This document shows positions 1 through 5,117 of a stretch of 5,117 bases of DNA, piece after piece (positions within the stretch are counted from its first letter, which is position 1; each line of letters starts with the position of its first letter). The stretch spans positions 1-5,117 of the forward strand of contig CAMLOA010000188.1 in the NCBI GenBank assembly GCA_946481445.1. Direction: 5' to 3'. Source of the DNA: an uncultured Devosia sp. Lineage in GTDB: Bacteria > Pseudomonadota > Alphaproteobacteria > Rhizobiales > Devosiaceae. The position numbers were made by a program, and so were the translations under genes. A model generated the notes under the pieces. That model was not told the DNA's origin. It saw only the letters and a list, made by a program, of their open reading frames with translations, and did not search any database.

Positions 1-543
1 GGTGGTCCAGTAGGGCGACCCATTGGGGCAGAGCATGATCTCGGCGCCCTCGCGCGCCAGGTGCTCGCAGACCCAGGGATGCCAGACATCCTCGCAGATC
101 GGGATGCCGACCGGCACGCCCTTGATGGTCACCGGGAATGGCAGCGGACCGGGGATGAAATAGCGCTTCTCGTAGAAGACGTCGGTATTGGGCAGCTCGC
201 GCTTGTAGCGCGTCGCGGTGATTTCGCCCTTCTCGGCAACCAGGACGGCATTGTGCAGGCCGCCATTGTCGAGCCAGACCGTGGGCAGGATCAGCGCGAC
301 ATTGGTACCGGCAGTCTCGGCGGCCAACTGGCGGGCCGCGAGCATGGCATCGGCGACGAATTTGGGCTTGAACAGCAGATCATCGGGGAAGTAGCCGGTG
401 AGAAACAGCTCCGACAGCATGAGGATGTCCGCCTTGGCCGCAACGGCATCGGCAAGGGCCTGGCGGGCAAGGGCAAGATTGCCGACCAAGTCGCCAACCT
501 TGGGATTGAGCTGGGCGAGCGCAATGCGGAGGCGGTCTGTCAC
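1..543 (-). CDS. nadE: Glutamine-dependent NAD+ synthetase, N-terminal glutaminase part (partial)
   Basis: NadE amidates deamido-NAD+ to NAD+, the last step of NAD synthesis, in the cytosol. The N-terminal nitrilase-like domain releases ammonia from glutamine for the C-terminal ATP-dependent synthetase domain. The visible 181 residues are all amidase domain. The start reads (V/M)TDRLRIALAQLNPKVGD. The expected Glu-Lys-Cys triad is present as Glu45 (in LSELFLTGY), Lys114 (in RYKRELPN) and Cys150 (in IPICEDVW). The family motif CPNGSPYW follows at 172-179. The reading frame is open to the left edge, so the synthetase domain (roughly 370 further residues in the family) lies outside. The start is a GTG at 543: an in-frame TAG lies four codons upstream (553-555), and no other start precedes the conserved beginning. 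The Shine-Dalgarno sequence is weak (AGG near 549-552 region). It lies downstream of the barrel gene on the same strand, 108 bp away. The assignment is secure; the start is well supported. Confidence 0.94.
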   Translation of the reverse strand, partial: MTDRLRIALAQLNPKVGDLVGNLALARQALADAVAAKADILMLSELFLTGYFPDDLLFKPKFVADAMLAARQLAAETAGTNVALILPTVWLDNGGLHNAVLVAEKGEITATRYKRELPNTDVFYEKRYFIPGPLPFPVTIKGVPVGIPICEDVWHPWVCEHLAREGAEIMLCPNGSPYWTT

Positions 544-562
544 GGGATATGCCTAACTGGAT

Positions 563-620
563 GGTGGGCAGGCGGAATGCTGCGCCTGCCATACCGCCCT
601 GCCCTGCCCGACGGCAAGGG
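563..620 (-). other. Two tandem GC-rich stem-loops between the barrel gene and nadE
   Basis: Two inverted repeats fill most of the 108-bp gap. The first has a perfect 8-bp stem, GGCAGGCG (567-574) with CGCCTGCC (583-590), and an 8-nt loop. It may extend through GGT/ACC at 563-565 and 593-595. The second pairs CCCTGCC (602-608) with 613-620 through seven base pairs, one bulged A and a 4-nt loop. Neither is followed by a T-run on the minus strand, so they are poor intrinsic terminators. They could be pause sites, protect the 3' end of the barrel mRNA, or form part of the nadE leader, since the first ends about 20 nt before the GTG start. No promoter is recognisable here, so read-through from the barrel gene into nadE is possible. 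Confidence 0.35.
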
Positions 621-651
621 GGCGCCATGCCGATGTTGGCAATCAGGCGGA

Positions 652-1629
652 CTAGAAGCGCCCTGTCAGCTCGAACAAGGCGCCATAACGGAACAGGTTG
701 GCGAAGTCGCTGGCCTGGATGAAGCTCTGTTCCGTGACGACGGGGTCGGTTGCCGGATCGCCATCGTGATCAGTGACCACATAACCATCGAATGTCGCAT
801 CGAGGGCACCCTCGAGATACCAGGCCCGGCCGCCGAAGCGCACGGTGAGGTTCTCGGTTGGATGGAAGCCGAGCATGGCCTCTCCCATGGCCCCGTAGCC
901 GCGGCCGGTGAGCGAGGTCGAACTGCCCTTGTAGAGCACCGAGCCGGGGCCGACCGGGACACCATCGAGTTCGTGGGGACCAAGGGTTCCCGTCACAAAT
1001 GCGTAGGGAACGGCGGCCGCCTCGAGCTGAAGGTCGAACATGTCGCCCAGTTCGGCGGTGCCGCGCAGGCCCAGTCGCAGGGCATGGATGTCGAGATTGT
1101 CGATGGCGCTGTCGTAGCCGGTGGGGATGCCATCGGTACCGACACCGGTCACAAAGTTGCCGCGCCCGATGTCGGGGGCATCCTTCCAGTACTGATAGCC
1201 AACCAGGGCGCCGGCCGCGAAGCCATCGTCCATGTCGCCAAAGGGCAGGTAGCCGAAATCGGCGCCGGCAAAGCCGATATTGCTCTTGTCGCCGATTGCC
1301 GTGGTGCCCGAAGGCGTAAGAGAATAGTTGCCGGTGGTGGCGATGCCCATGCCGACCATGCCCTTCATATAGGTCTGGGTGGCGACGTCATCGATACGGG
1401 CGTGGAATTCGACGCTCTGGGTCTGGTCCTGAACCGCCAGCACGGTCGAACCGAAGCCGGCATTCTGGCGGCCCCAGGAATACCAGTAGCGCAGGCCCAG
1501 CTCGAAACGGAGTGAATCCTCGGTCGTTTCCCAATCGGGCTCGTAGGCCGGACGCATCTGGTAGTCGGCCGCCCAGGACGGCATGACCAGAACGGCTATC
1601 GAGGCCACCCCCAGCACGAACCTGTTCAT
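652..1629 (-). CDS. Secreted protein, predicted outer-membrane beta-barrel of unknown function
   Basis: This encodes 325 residues. A classical Sec signal peptide occupies residues 1-20: MNR, then a hydrophobic stretch ending PSWA, with cleavage likely before ADYQ. The mature part is rich in glycine and aromatic residues, with alternating patterns expected of amphipathic strands, for example LRFELGLRYWYSW (40-52), ALRLGLRG (183-190), LTVRFGGRAWYLEG (261-274) and a final strand FRYGALFELTGRF (313-325). The C-terminal residue is Phe, the usual recognition signal for the BAM assembly machinery. There is no cysteine. An acidic loop DHDGDPATDP (287-296) resembles calcium-binding repeats. The start at 1629 is chosen because GGAGGG lies 4 nt upstream and because the signal peptide begins there; the frame stays open much further upstream but without such support. 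I do not recognise a named family; it is not obviously Omp25/Omp31-like at its N-terminus. Porin, adhesin or enzyme roles cannot be distinguished. Confidence 0.82.
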   Translation of the reverse strand: MNRFVLGVASIAVLVMPSWAADYQMRPAYEPDWETTEDSLRFELGLRYWYSWGRQNAGFGSTVLAVQDQTQSVEFHARIDDVATQTYMKGMVGMGIATTGNYSLTPSGTTAIGDKSNIGFAGADFGYLPFGDMDDGFAAGALVGYQYWKDAPDIGRGNFVTGVGTDGIPTGYDSAIDNLDIHALRLGLRGTAELGDMFDLQLEAAAVPYAFVTGTLGPHELDGVPVGPGSVLYKGSSTSLTGRGYGAMGEAMLGFHPTENLTVRFGGRAWYLEGALDATFDGYVVTDHDGDPATDPVVTEQSFIQASDFANLFRYGALFELTGRF

Positions 1630-1633
1630 CACA

Positions 1634-1639
1634 CCCTCC
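1634..1639 (-). promoter_or_regulatory. Strong ribosome binding site of the barrel gene
   Basis: GGAGGG on the minus strand lies 4 nt before the ATG at 1629. It is the strongest Shine-Dalgarno sequence in the window, and it decides the start: upstream in-frame starts lack one and would precede the signal peptide. It suggests high translation, as expected for an abundant envelope protein. Confidence 0.75.
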
Positions 1640-1686
1640 AAACACTCGACCTGCCATGGACTTGGCATCGATTTATGAGGCATTAG

Positions 1687-1703
1687 GGTTAATGTTCCGC
1701 TAA
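1687..1703 (-). promoter_or_regulatory. CtrA-like binding motif (candidate)
   Basis: On the minus strand the sequence reads TTAG, seven bases, then TTAACC. The CtrA cell-cycle regulator of alphaproteobacteria binds TTAA-N7-TTAA, often followed by C, so seven of eight half-site bases match and the spacing is exact. The site is about 60 nt upstream of the barrel start codon, a usual position for promoter control, and about 150 nt from the regulator start. AT-rich words are scarce in this DNA, which adds some weight. It rests on one short motif only, and no convincing -35/-10 pair was found beside it. Confidence 0.3.
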
Positions 1704-1744
1704 ACAGGCCACCTCCGGAATTTGGCAGTTTGGTAACAGGATAG

Positions 1745-1756
1745 GCAGCATGCTGC
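1745..1756. repeat. Perfect 12-bp palindrome in the divergent intergenic region
   Basis: GCAGCATGCTGC is identical to its own reverse complement. It sits about 97 bp before the response-regulator start and 116 bp before the barrel start, near the middle of the 223-bp divergent region. This is where an operator for a dimeric regulator could act on both promoters. Neither neighbouring gene encodes a DNA-binding protein, so any binder would be encoded elsewhere. Chance occurrence is possible. Confidence 0.3.
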
Positions 1757-1852
1757 GACGGGAAACAGAATTGTGAGGCGCGTACCGCAACCGGGCGGGC
1801 GGCTCGCGAGTTGCCCAAATGCCAGAAGGCTAATCTGACGACGAGTTGAGTT

Positions 1853-2272
1853 ATGTCCTGCAAGATATTGGTTGTTGAAGACGAGATTTTCGTCGCGACG
1901 GAAATCGAGCACGTGATCGAAGAGATGGGCCACCAGCCCGTCGGTATCGCCTCGGACCAACGCGGCGCGCTCGCCCTGGCGTCGCGGGCCGATGTCGCCA
2001 TGATCGACCTCAATCTGCAGGACGGACCCACCGGCCTTGCCGTCGGGCGCATCCTGGCGCAGACCCATGGCGTGACCGTGGTGTTCATGACGGCCAATCC
2101 GTCGCAACTGGGCGACGGCGTGCCGGGCACTGTCGGCGTCCTCCCCAAGCCGGTAACCGACCAGGACCTGCGGGATGCGATTGCCTATGCCGTGGCACGA
2201 CACCGTGCGGCGGAAGCGACCCCGCCGCATCGGCTGCAGCTTTTCAATTGGGGTGAGGTCAAGCCGGCCTGA
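1853..2272 (+). CDS. Single-domain response regulator (receiver domain only)
   Basis: This 139-residue protein is a stand-alone CheY-like receiver. It has every key residue: the acidic pair Glu9-Asp10 in KILVVEDE, phosphoacceptor Asp52 in MIDLNLQDG, Thr80 in VFMTAN and Lys99 in LPKPV. The region DGPTGLAVGRIL is typical of receivers found with HWE/HisKA2 kinases in alphaproteobacteria. After the receiver (to about 118) comes a tail of about 20 residues without a recognisable output domain, ending LFNWGEVKPA. It should act through protein contacts or as a phosphate sink in the cytosol, as LovR does beside LovK in Caulobacter. The start is firm: an in-frame TGA (1847-1849) lies one codon upstream of the ATG, although the Shine-Dalgarno is poor. 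It is divergent from the barrel gene and convergent with the kinase, which is its likely partner by adjacency. Confidence 0.92.
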   Translation: MSCKILVVEDEIFVATEIEHVIEEMGHQPVGIASDQRGALALASRADVAMIDLNLQDGPTGLAVGRILAQTHGVTVVFMTANPSQLGDGVPGTVGVLPKPVTDQDLRDAIAYAVARHRAAEATPPHRLQLFNWGEVKPA

Positions 2273-2278
2273 CCTTAC
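2253..2278. terminator. Inverted repeat spanning both stop codons of the convergent regulator and kinase genes
   Basis: GTGAGGTCA (2253-2261) pairs with TGACCTTAC (2270-2278) around an 8-nt loop. Six central pairs are perfect; on the plus-strand transcript all nine form, one as G-U, while on the minus-strand transcript one position is a C-A mismatch. The right arm contains the regulator's TGA (2270-2272) and the kinase's TAA (2275-2277). No T-run follows on either strand, so it is a weak intrinsic terminator at best. It could still act as a bidirectional 3'-end structure, because the two genes are separated by only 2 bp. Confidence 0.35.
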
Positions 2279-4182
2279 GACGAGGCCTGCAGACGTGCCG
2301 ACCGGCGCAGCGACGCGGTGGGCAGGTCTATCTCCACGCGCAACCCATCGGCTTCCCAGACCCTTTCCACCTTGCCGCGCAACTGACCCTCGACACTAAG
2401 GCCAATGAGACGGCTGCCGAAGCCGGTCGGGCTGCCAGCCTCTCCTATTCCTGGACCACCCAGTTCCTTCCAGGACAGATGATAGGTCTCGGGCCCGGCA
2501 TGCCCCGAGATCACCACCCGGCCACCCTGGGCCGAGAGAGCCCCGTATTTCGCCGAGTTCGTCCCCAGTTCGTGGAACAGCAGGGCGAGCGGGGTGGCTG
2601 CGCCATCGTCGATCTCCGCGTCATCGCCCAGAAACTCGATGCGGCTGCTGTCCTGGTTGCGATAGGGCTGCATGAGGCGCCCGACCAGGGCCCGGAGGGA
2701 CGCCTGGCTTTCCGATGGCCGTGACAGGTGGCTGTGGGGACGGACGAAATCATGGGCCTCCCCCAGGGCATGGATGCGCTGGCGCAGATCATCGGCAAAG
2801 GGCTTGATGTCCGGCCGGCTGCGCGCCGAAAGTCCGATAATGCCGGTGAGGACGGCAAAGATGTTCTTGATGCGGTGGCTCAGTTCCTGCGCGACCAGTT
2901 CGCGCTCCTCGGCAACGAGCTTGGTTTCGTGGATGTCGGTGCAGGTGCCGAACCAGCGGACGATCTGCCCGGATGGGTCGCGTATGGGTAGCGCCCGCCC
3001 CAGCGTCCAGCGATACTCGCCGGAATGGTGGCGCAGGCGGTATTCGATCTGGTAGGGCTCGCCGGACTCCAGCGAATGCCGCCAGACCGCCCAGGCGCGT
3101 TCCTGGTCGTCGGGGTGGAACATGCCGTTCCAGCCCTCGCCATCGGTCGAACCGGCCGGGACGCCGGTATATTCGTACCAGCGGGCATTGTAATAGTCGT
3201 GGAAACCGTCGGCCTGGGTGGACCACACCATCTGCGGCATGGTGTCGGCCAGGGTGCGGAACCGCAACTCGCTCTCGGCAAGCGCTTCGGTGATGCGGTG
3301 ATGTTCGGTGACATCGACGACGATGCCCGGGAAGCGGGCCGGCTTGCCATCCGCATCGAGCCGCGGCCGGCCTGACGCGACAATCCAGCGCTCAACGCCA
3401 TCGGCGCCGCGCACGCGATATTCGGAATGATAGTCCTTCCCTTCGCTCAGCGACTCCTCGATCTCGCGGGACACGCGATCCGCGTCGTCAGGATGCACGC
3501 CGGCGAGGAACTCGGCGACGGGCAGGCCCAGGCCCGCGCGGAGCGGATCGACGCCATAGAGACGGGCAAAGCGGTCGTCCGCGGTAACGAGATCGGCCGC
3601 CACATCCCAATCCCAGGTCGCCACCAGGTTGGACCCGCTCAAGGCCAGCGACAGGCGCTCCTCGCTGCGTGCCAGGGCCTTCTGGACCAGAATGCGGTCC
3701 GTGGTCTCGCGGACGATGCAGAGCAGCCCCAGCGGCAAGCCGTCGTCATTGAGCAGGGGCGAGTAATGCAGGTCCATCCAGCCAGACTCGAGCTGGCCAT
3801 GGCGGTTGAGGACCAGTTCCTGATCCCGCAAAGTCCAGGACTCTCCGGCCATCCCGCGGTCGAGATTTCCGGCATTGAACTCGGCGATCTCTGGCCACGC
3901 CTCCAGGGCCGGCATGCCGAAGATTTCGGGATGCCGCGTACCGGCAAACTCGGCATAGGCATTGTTGTAGACCAGGATACCCTGCGGCCCGACCATCATG
4001 ACCATGGGCGTGGAGGCCAGCATGATGACGCGCACCGCACCCTTGAGGCTTTCGGGCCATTCCGGGATCGGCCCCAGCGGATTGGCGGCCCAGTCGAATT
4101 CGTTGATCAGCTTGAGGGTAGGATCGCGCTCCAGCTTCTCACGGAGCTCGGGCGCGGCGGCAGGAAAGAGGGATTTGGGCAT
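2275..4182 (-). CDS. Soluble three-PAS sensor histidine kinase of the HWE family
   Basis: This 635-residue kinase should autophosphorylate on histidine and pass phosphate to a receiver. The N-terminal region carries NPLGPIPEWPESL (34-46), then three PAS domains at roughly 52-165, 172-292 and 301-420. The second and third have clear PAC parts (for example YHSEYRVRGADG and YQIEYRLRHHSGEYRW). The catalytic core (about 431-620) has all HWE hallmarks: His436 in ELSHRIKN, the His537-Glu538 pair with Asn542 and Lys545 in LLFHELGTNSAKYGAL, Trp571-x-Glu573 in LSWKELGGP, and GFGSRLI (587-593). No membrane segment or signal peptide is visible, so it is cytosolic. No LOV cysteine motif is present, so the cue is unlikely to be light through flavin; the ligand is unknown. 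The ATG at 4182 is the first possible start, since an in-frame TGA lies at 4192-4194. The likely partner is the convergent receiver protein. Confidence 0.94.
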   Translation of the reverse strand: MPKSLFPAAAPELREKLERDPTLKLINEFDWAANPLGPIPEWPESLKGAVRVIMLASTPMVMMVGPQGILVYNNAYAEFAGTRHPEIFGMPALEAWPEIAEFNAGNLDRGMAGESWTLRDQELVLNRHGQLESGWMDLHYSPLLNDDGLPLGLLCIVRETTDRILVQKALARSEERLSLALSGSNLVATWDWDVAADLVTADDRFARLYGVDPLRAGLGLPVAEFLAGVHPDDADRVSREIEESLSEGKDYHSEYRVRGADGVERWIVASGRPRLDADGKPARFPGIVVDVTEHHRITEALAESELRFRTLADTMPQMVWSTQADGFHDYYNARWYEYTGVPAGSTDGEGWNGMFHPDDQERAWAVWRHSLESGEPYQIEYRLRHHSGEYRWTLGRALPIRDPSGQIVRWFGTCTDIHETKLVAEERELVAQELSHRIKNIFAVLTGIIGLSARSRPDIKPFADDLRQRIHALGEAHDFVRPHSHLSRPSESQASLRALVGRLMQPYRNQDSSRIEFLGDDAEIDDGAATPLALLFHELGTNSAKYGALSAQGGRVVISGHAGPETYHLSWKELGGPGIGEAGSPTGFGSRLIGLSVEGQLRGKVERVWEADGLRVEIDLPTASLRRSARLQASS

Positions 4183-4215
4183 GCAGTGCTTTCAATTATT
4201 CAACTGGCCCCGGGC

Positions 4216-4264
4216 ATAAAATGAACAGGCCGCGCGTTGACTGGCAACGCACGGCCCGCTGTTC
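4216..4264 (-). terminator. Intrinsic terminator of aroG
   Basis: On the minus strand, 23 nt after the aroG stop, a long stem forms: GAACAG (4264-4259) pairs with CTGTTC (4228-4223), a 3-nt bulge (4258-4256) follows, then eleven further pairs (4255-4245 with 4239-4229, one of them G-U) close a 5-nt loop at 4240-4244. The run ATTTTAT (4222-4216) follows directly. The 17-pair GC-rich stem plus T-run is a convincing Rho-independent terminator, and it should separate aroG transcription from the kinase gene. Confidence 0.85.
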
Positions 4265-4270
4265 GGTTCA
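4246..4270 (-). promoter_or_regulatory. Possible EcfG-type (general stress sigma factor) promoter of the kinase gene
   Basis: The minus strand reads TGAAC (4270-4266), sixteen bases, then CGTT (4249-4246). The EcfG consensus in alphaproteobacteria is GGAAC-N16/17-CGTT, so eight of nine bases and the spacing match. Transcription would begin near 4238-4240 and give a leader of about 55 nt before the kinase ATG at 4182. Against it, the -10 element lies in the stem of the aroG terminator, so the match may be incidental. HWE kinases often belong to the general stress network, which makes it worth testing. Confidence 0.28.
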
Positions 4271-4287
4271 GTGCCCGGGAAAAGAAA

Positions 4288-5117
4288 TTACTCGCCGGCT
4301 GCCATACGCTGGCGCGGTGGCTTCTGGGCATGCACTTCCTCGGCGACGAGGAAGGCCAGTTCCAGGGCCTGGCTGGCATTGAGGCGCGGGTCGCAATAGG
4401 TGTGATAGCGGTCCGACAGGGATGCCTCGGTAACGGCGGAAACGCCACCCACGCACTCGGTCACGTCATCGCCGGTCATCTCGATATGCACGCCGCCTGC
4501 ATAGGTGCCCAGCTCGCGGTGAACCTCGAAGAAGGACTTCACTTCGCTGAGGACGCGATCGAAGGGGCGGGTCTTGTAGCCTGTCGAGGCCTTGATGGTA
4601 TTGCCGTGCATGGGGTCGGAGCACCAGACCACCGTGCGGCCAGCCTTCTGCACCGTTTCGATATGGCGAGGCAGATGATCCTGAACCTTGTCCGATCCAT
4701 AGCGGCTGATGAGGGTGATGCGGCCGGCTTCGTCGGTGGGGTTGAGCCGGTCGAGCAGGCGCAGGAGGTCATCATTGGTCAGCGAGGGACCGCACTTGAT
4801 GCCGATCGGATTCTTGATGCCGGCGAAGTATTCGACATGGGCGGCGTCGGGCTGGCGCGTGCGATCGCCGATCCACAGCATGTGGCCGGAGGTGGCATAC
4901 CAGTCATTGGTGATGGAGTCGCGACGAGTCAGGGCTTCCTCGTAGCCGAGCAGCAGGGCTTCGTGGCTGGTGAAGAAGCTGGTCTGGCGCAGCGCGGGGG
5001 TATTGTCGGGATTGAGCCCCAGCGCCGCCATGAAGGTGATTGCATCATCGATCTTGCGGGCGACTTCCTCGTAGCGCGGATACCAGTTGGAGCCCTTCAT
5101 GAAGCCCACGGTCCATT
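4288..5117 (-). CDS. aroG: Class II DAHP synthase (3-deoxy-7-phosphoheptulonate synthase), C-terminal part (partial)
   Basis: This enzyme condenses phosphoenolpyruvate and erythrose 4-phosphate to DAHP, the first step of the shikimate pathway to aromatic amino acids. It is cytosolic and metal-dependent. The 275 visible residues include the class II signatures: [71 protein letters not shown] and [15 protein letters not shown]. Counting from the first complete codon, Arg85, Lys107 and Arg138 fit the PEP-binding Arg284, Lys306 and Arg337 of the Mycobacterium tuberculosis enzyme as I recall it. His170, Glu212 and Asp242 fit its metal ligands 369, 411 and 441. All six share an offset of 199, so about 200 residues, including the metal-ligand cysteine, lie beyond the right edge. 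The gene ends with TAA and its own terminator. The symbol is sometimes given as aroF or aroH; the family is certain. Confidence 0.96.
   Translation of the reverse strand, partial: WTVGFMKGSNWYPRYEEVARKIDDAITFMAALGLNPDNTPALRQTSFFTSHEALLLGYEEALTRRDSITNDWYATSGHMLWIGDRTRQPDAAHVEYFAGIKNPIGIKCGPSLTNDDLLRLLDRLNPTDEAGRITLISRYGSDKVQDHLPRHIETVQKAGRTVVWCSDPMHGNTIKASTGYKTRPFDRVLSEVKSFFEVHRELGTYAGGVHIEMTGDDVTECVGGVSAVTEASLSDRYHTYCDPRLNASQALELAFLVAEEVHAQKPPRQRMAAGE

Noticed and set aside
61..1515. Long open frame of 484 codons on the plus strand opposite nadE and the barrel gene
   Set aside because: It runs antisense through two well-supported genes and the gap between them, its protein shows no recognisable domain, and long antisense frames are expected in GC-rich DNA.
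1761..1784. GGAAA-N15-CGTA on the plus strand as an EcfG promoter for the response regulator
   Set aside because: It has two mismatches and a spacer one base too short, so it is weaker than chance matches expected in a region of this size.
1811..1836. TTGCCC and TAATCT as a sigma-70 promoter for the response regulator
   Set aside because: The spacer is only 14 bp and the -10 match is poor.
1630..2148. N-terminal extension of the barrel frame upstream of 1629
   Set aside because: The extension would run antisense through the response regulator and place the signal peptide internally; the strong GGAGGG and signal peptide fix the start at 1629.
1700..2230. 176-codon minus-strand frame opposite the response regulator
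   Set aside because: The plus-strand protein has all conserved receiver residues, while this frame has no recognisable motif.
2275..4182. LOV photoreceptor or membrane sensor assignment for the kinase
   Set aside because: None of the PAS domains contains the flavin-cysteine motif, and no hydrophobic membrane segment is present.
3427..4224. 265-codon plus-strand frame opposite the kinase N-terminus
   Set aside because: It is antisense to clear PAS domains, has no recognisable domain, and ends across the terminator region.
1..5117. Mobile element, CRISPR array, tRNA or toxin-antitoxin genes
   Set aside because: No transposase, terminal inverted repeats, regularly spaced repeats, tRNA-like cloverleaf or small paired genes were seen, and coding genes fill nearly all of the window.

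Overview
The window is about 5.1 kb of GC-rich chromosomal DNA from a bacterium, most likely an alphaproteobacterium of the order Hyphomicrobiales (a Devosia-like organism fits). This is inferred from four things: a class II DAHP synthase of rhizobial type, a multi-PAS histidine kinase of the HWE family, a single-domain response regulator, and overall codon use. It carries no tRNA, rRNA, CRISPR array, insertion sequence or phage gene. It reads as ordinary core chromosome with a small signalling module inserted in the middle.

Layout from left to right. Positions 1-543 (-) hold the N-terminal glutaminase half of glutamine-dependent NAD+ synthetase (nadE), cut by the left edge. A 108-bp gap with two GC-rich stem-loops follows. 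Positions 652-1629 (-) encode a secreted 325-residue protein that looks like an outer-membrane beta-barrel, with a strong ribosome binding site. A 223-bp divergent intergenic region (1630-1852) must hold the promoters of the barrel gene and of the response regulator. It contains a CtrA-like motif and a perfect 12-bp palindrome. Positions 1853-2272 (+) encode the single-domain response regulator. It converges on the 635-residue soluble three-PAS HWE histidine kinase (2275-4182, -). Only 2 bp separate the two stop codons, and an inverted repeat covers both. Positions 4288-5117 (-) hold the C-terminal part of class II DAHP synthase (aroG), which enters from the right edge and ends in a convincing intrinsic terminator.

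The kinase and regulator are the functional centre. The kinase has no membrane segments, so it should sense a cytosolic cue through its PAS domains and phosphorylate Asp52 of a regulator that has no DNA-binding output domain. The regulator would then act by protein contact or as a phosphate sink. Pairing is inferred from adjacency. The flanking aroG (shikimate pathway) and nadE (NAD+ synthesis) are housekeeping genes with no evident link to the module. I see no clearly undescribed system. The most interesting points are the tail-to-tail kinase/regulator junction, a possible EcfG-type promoter buried in the aroG terminator, and the candidate control sites in the divergent region.
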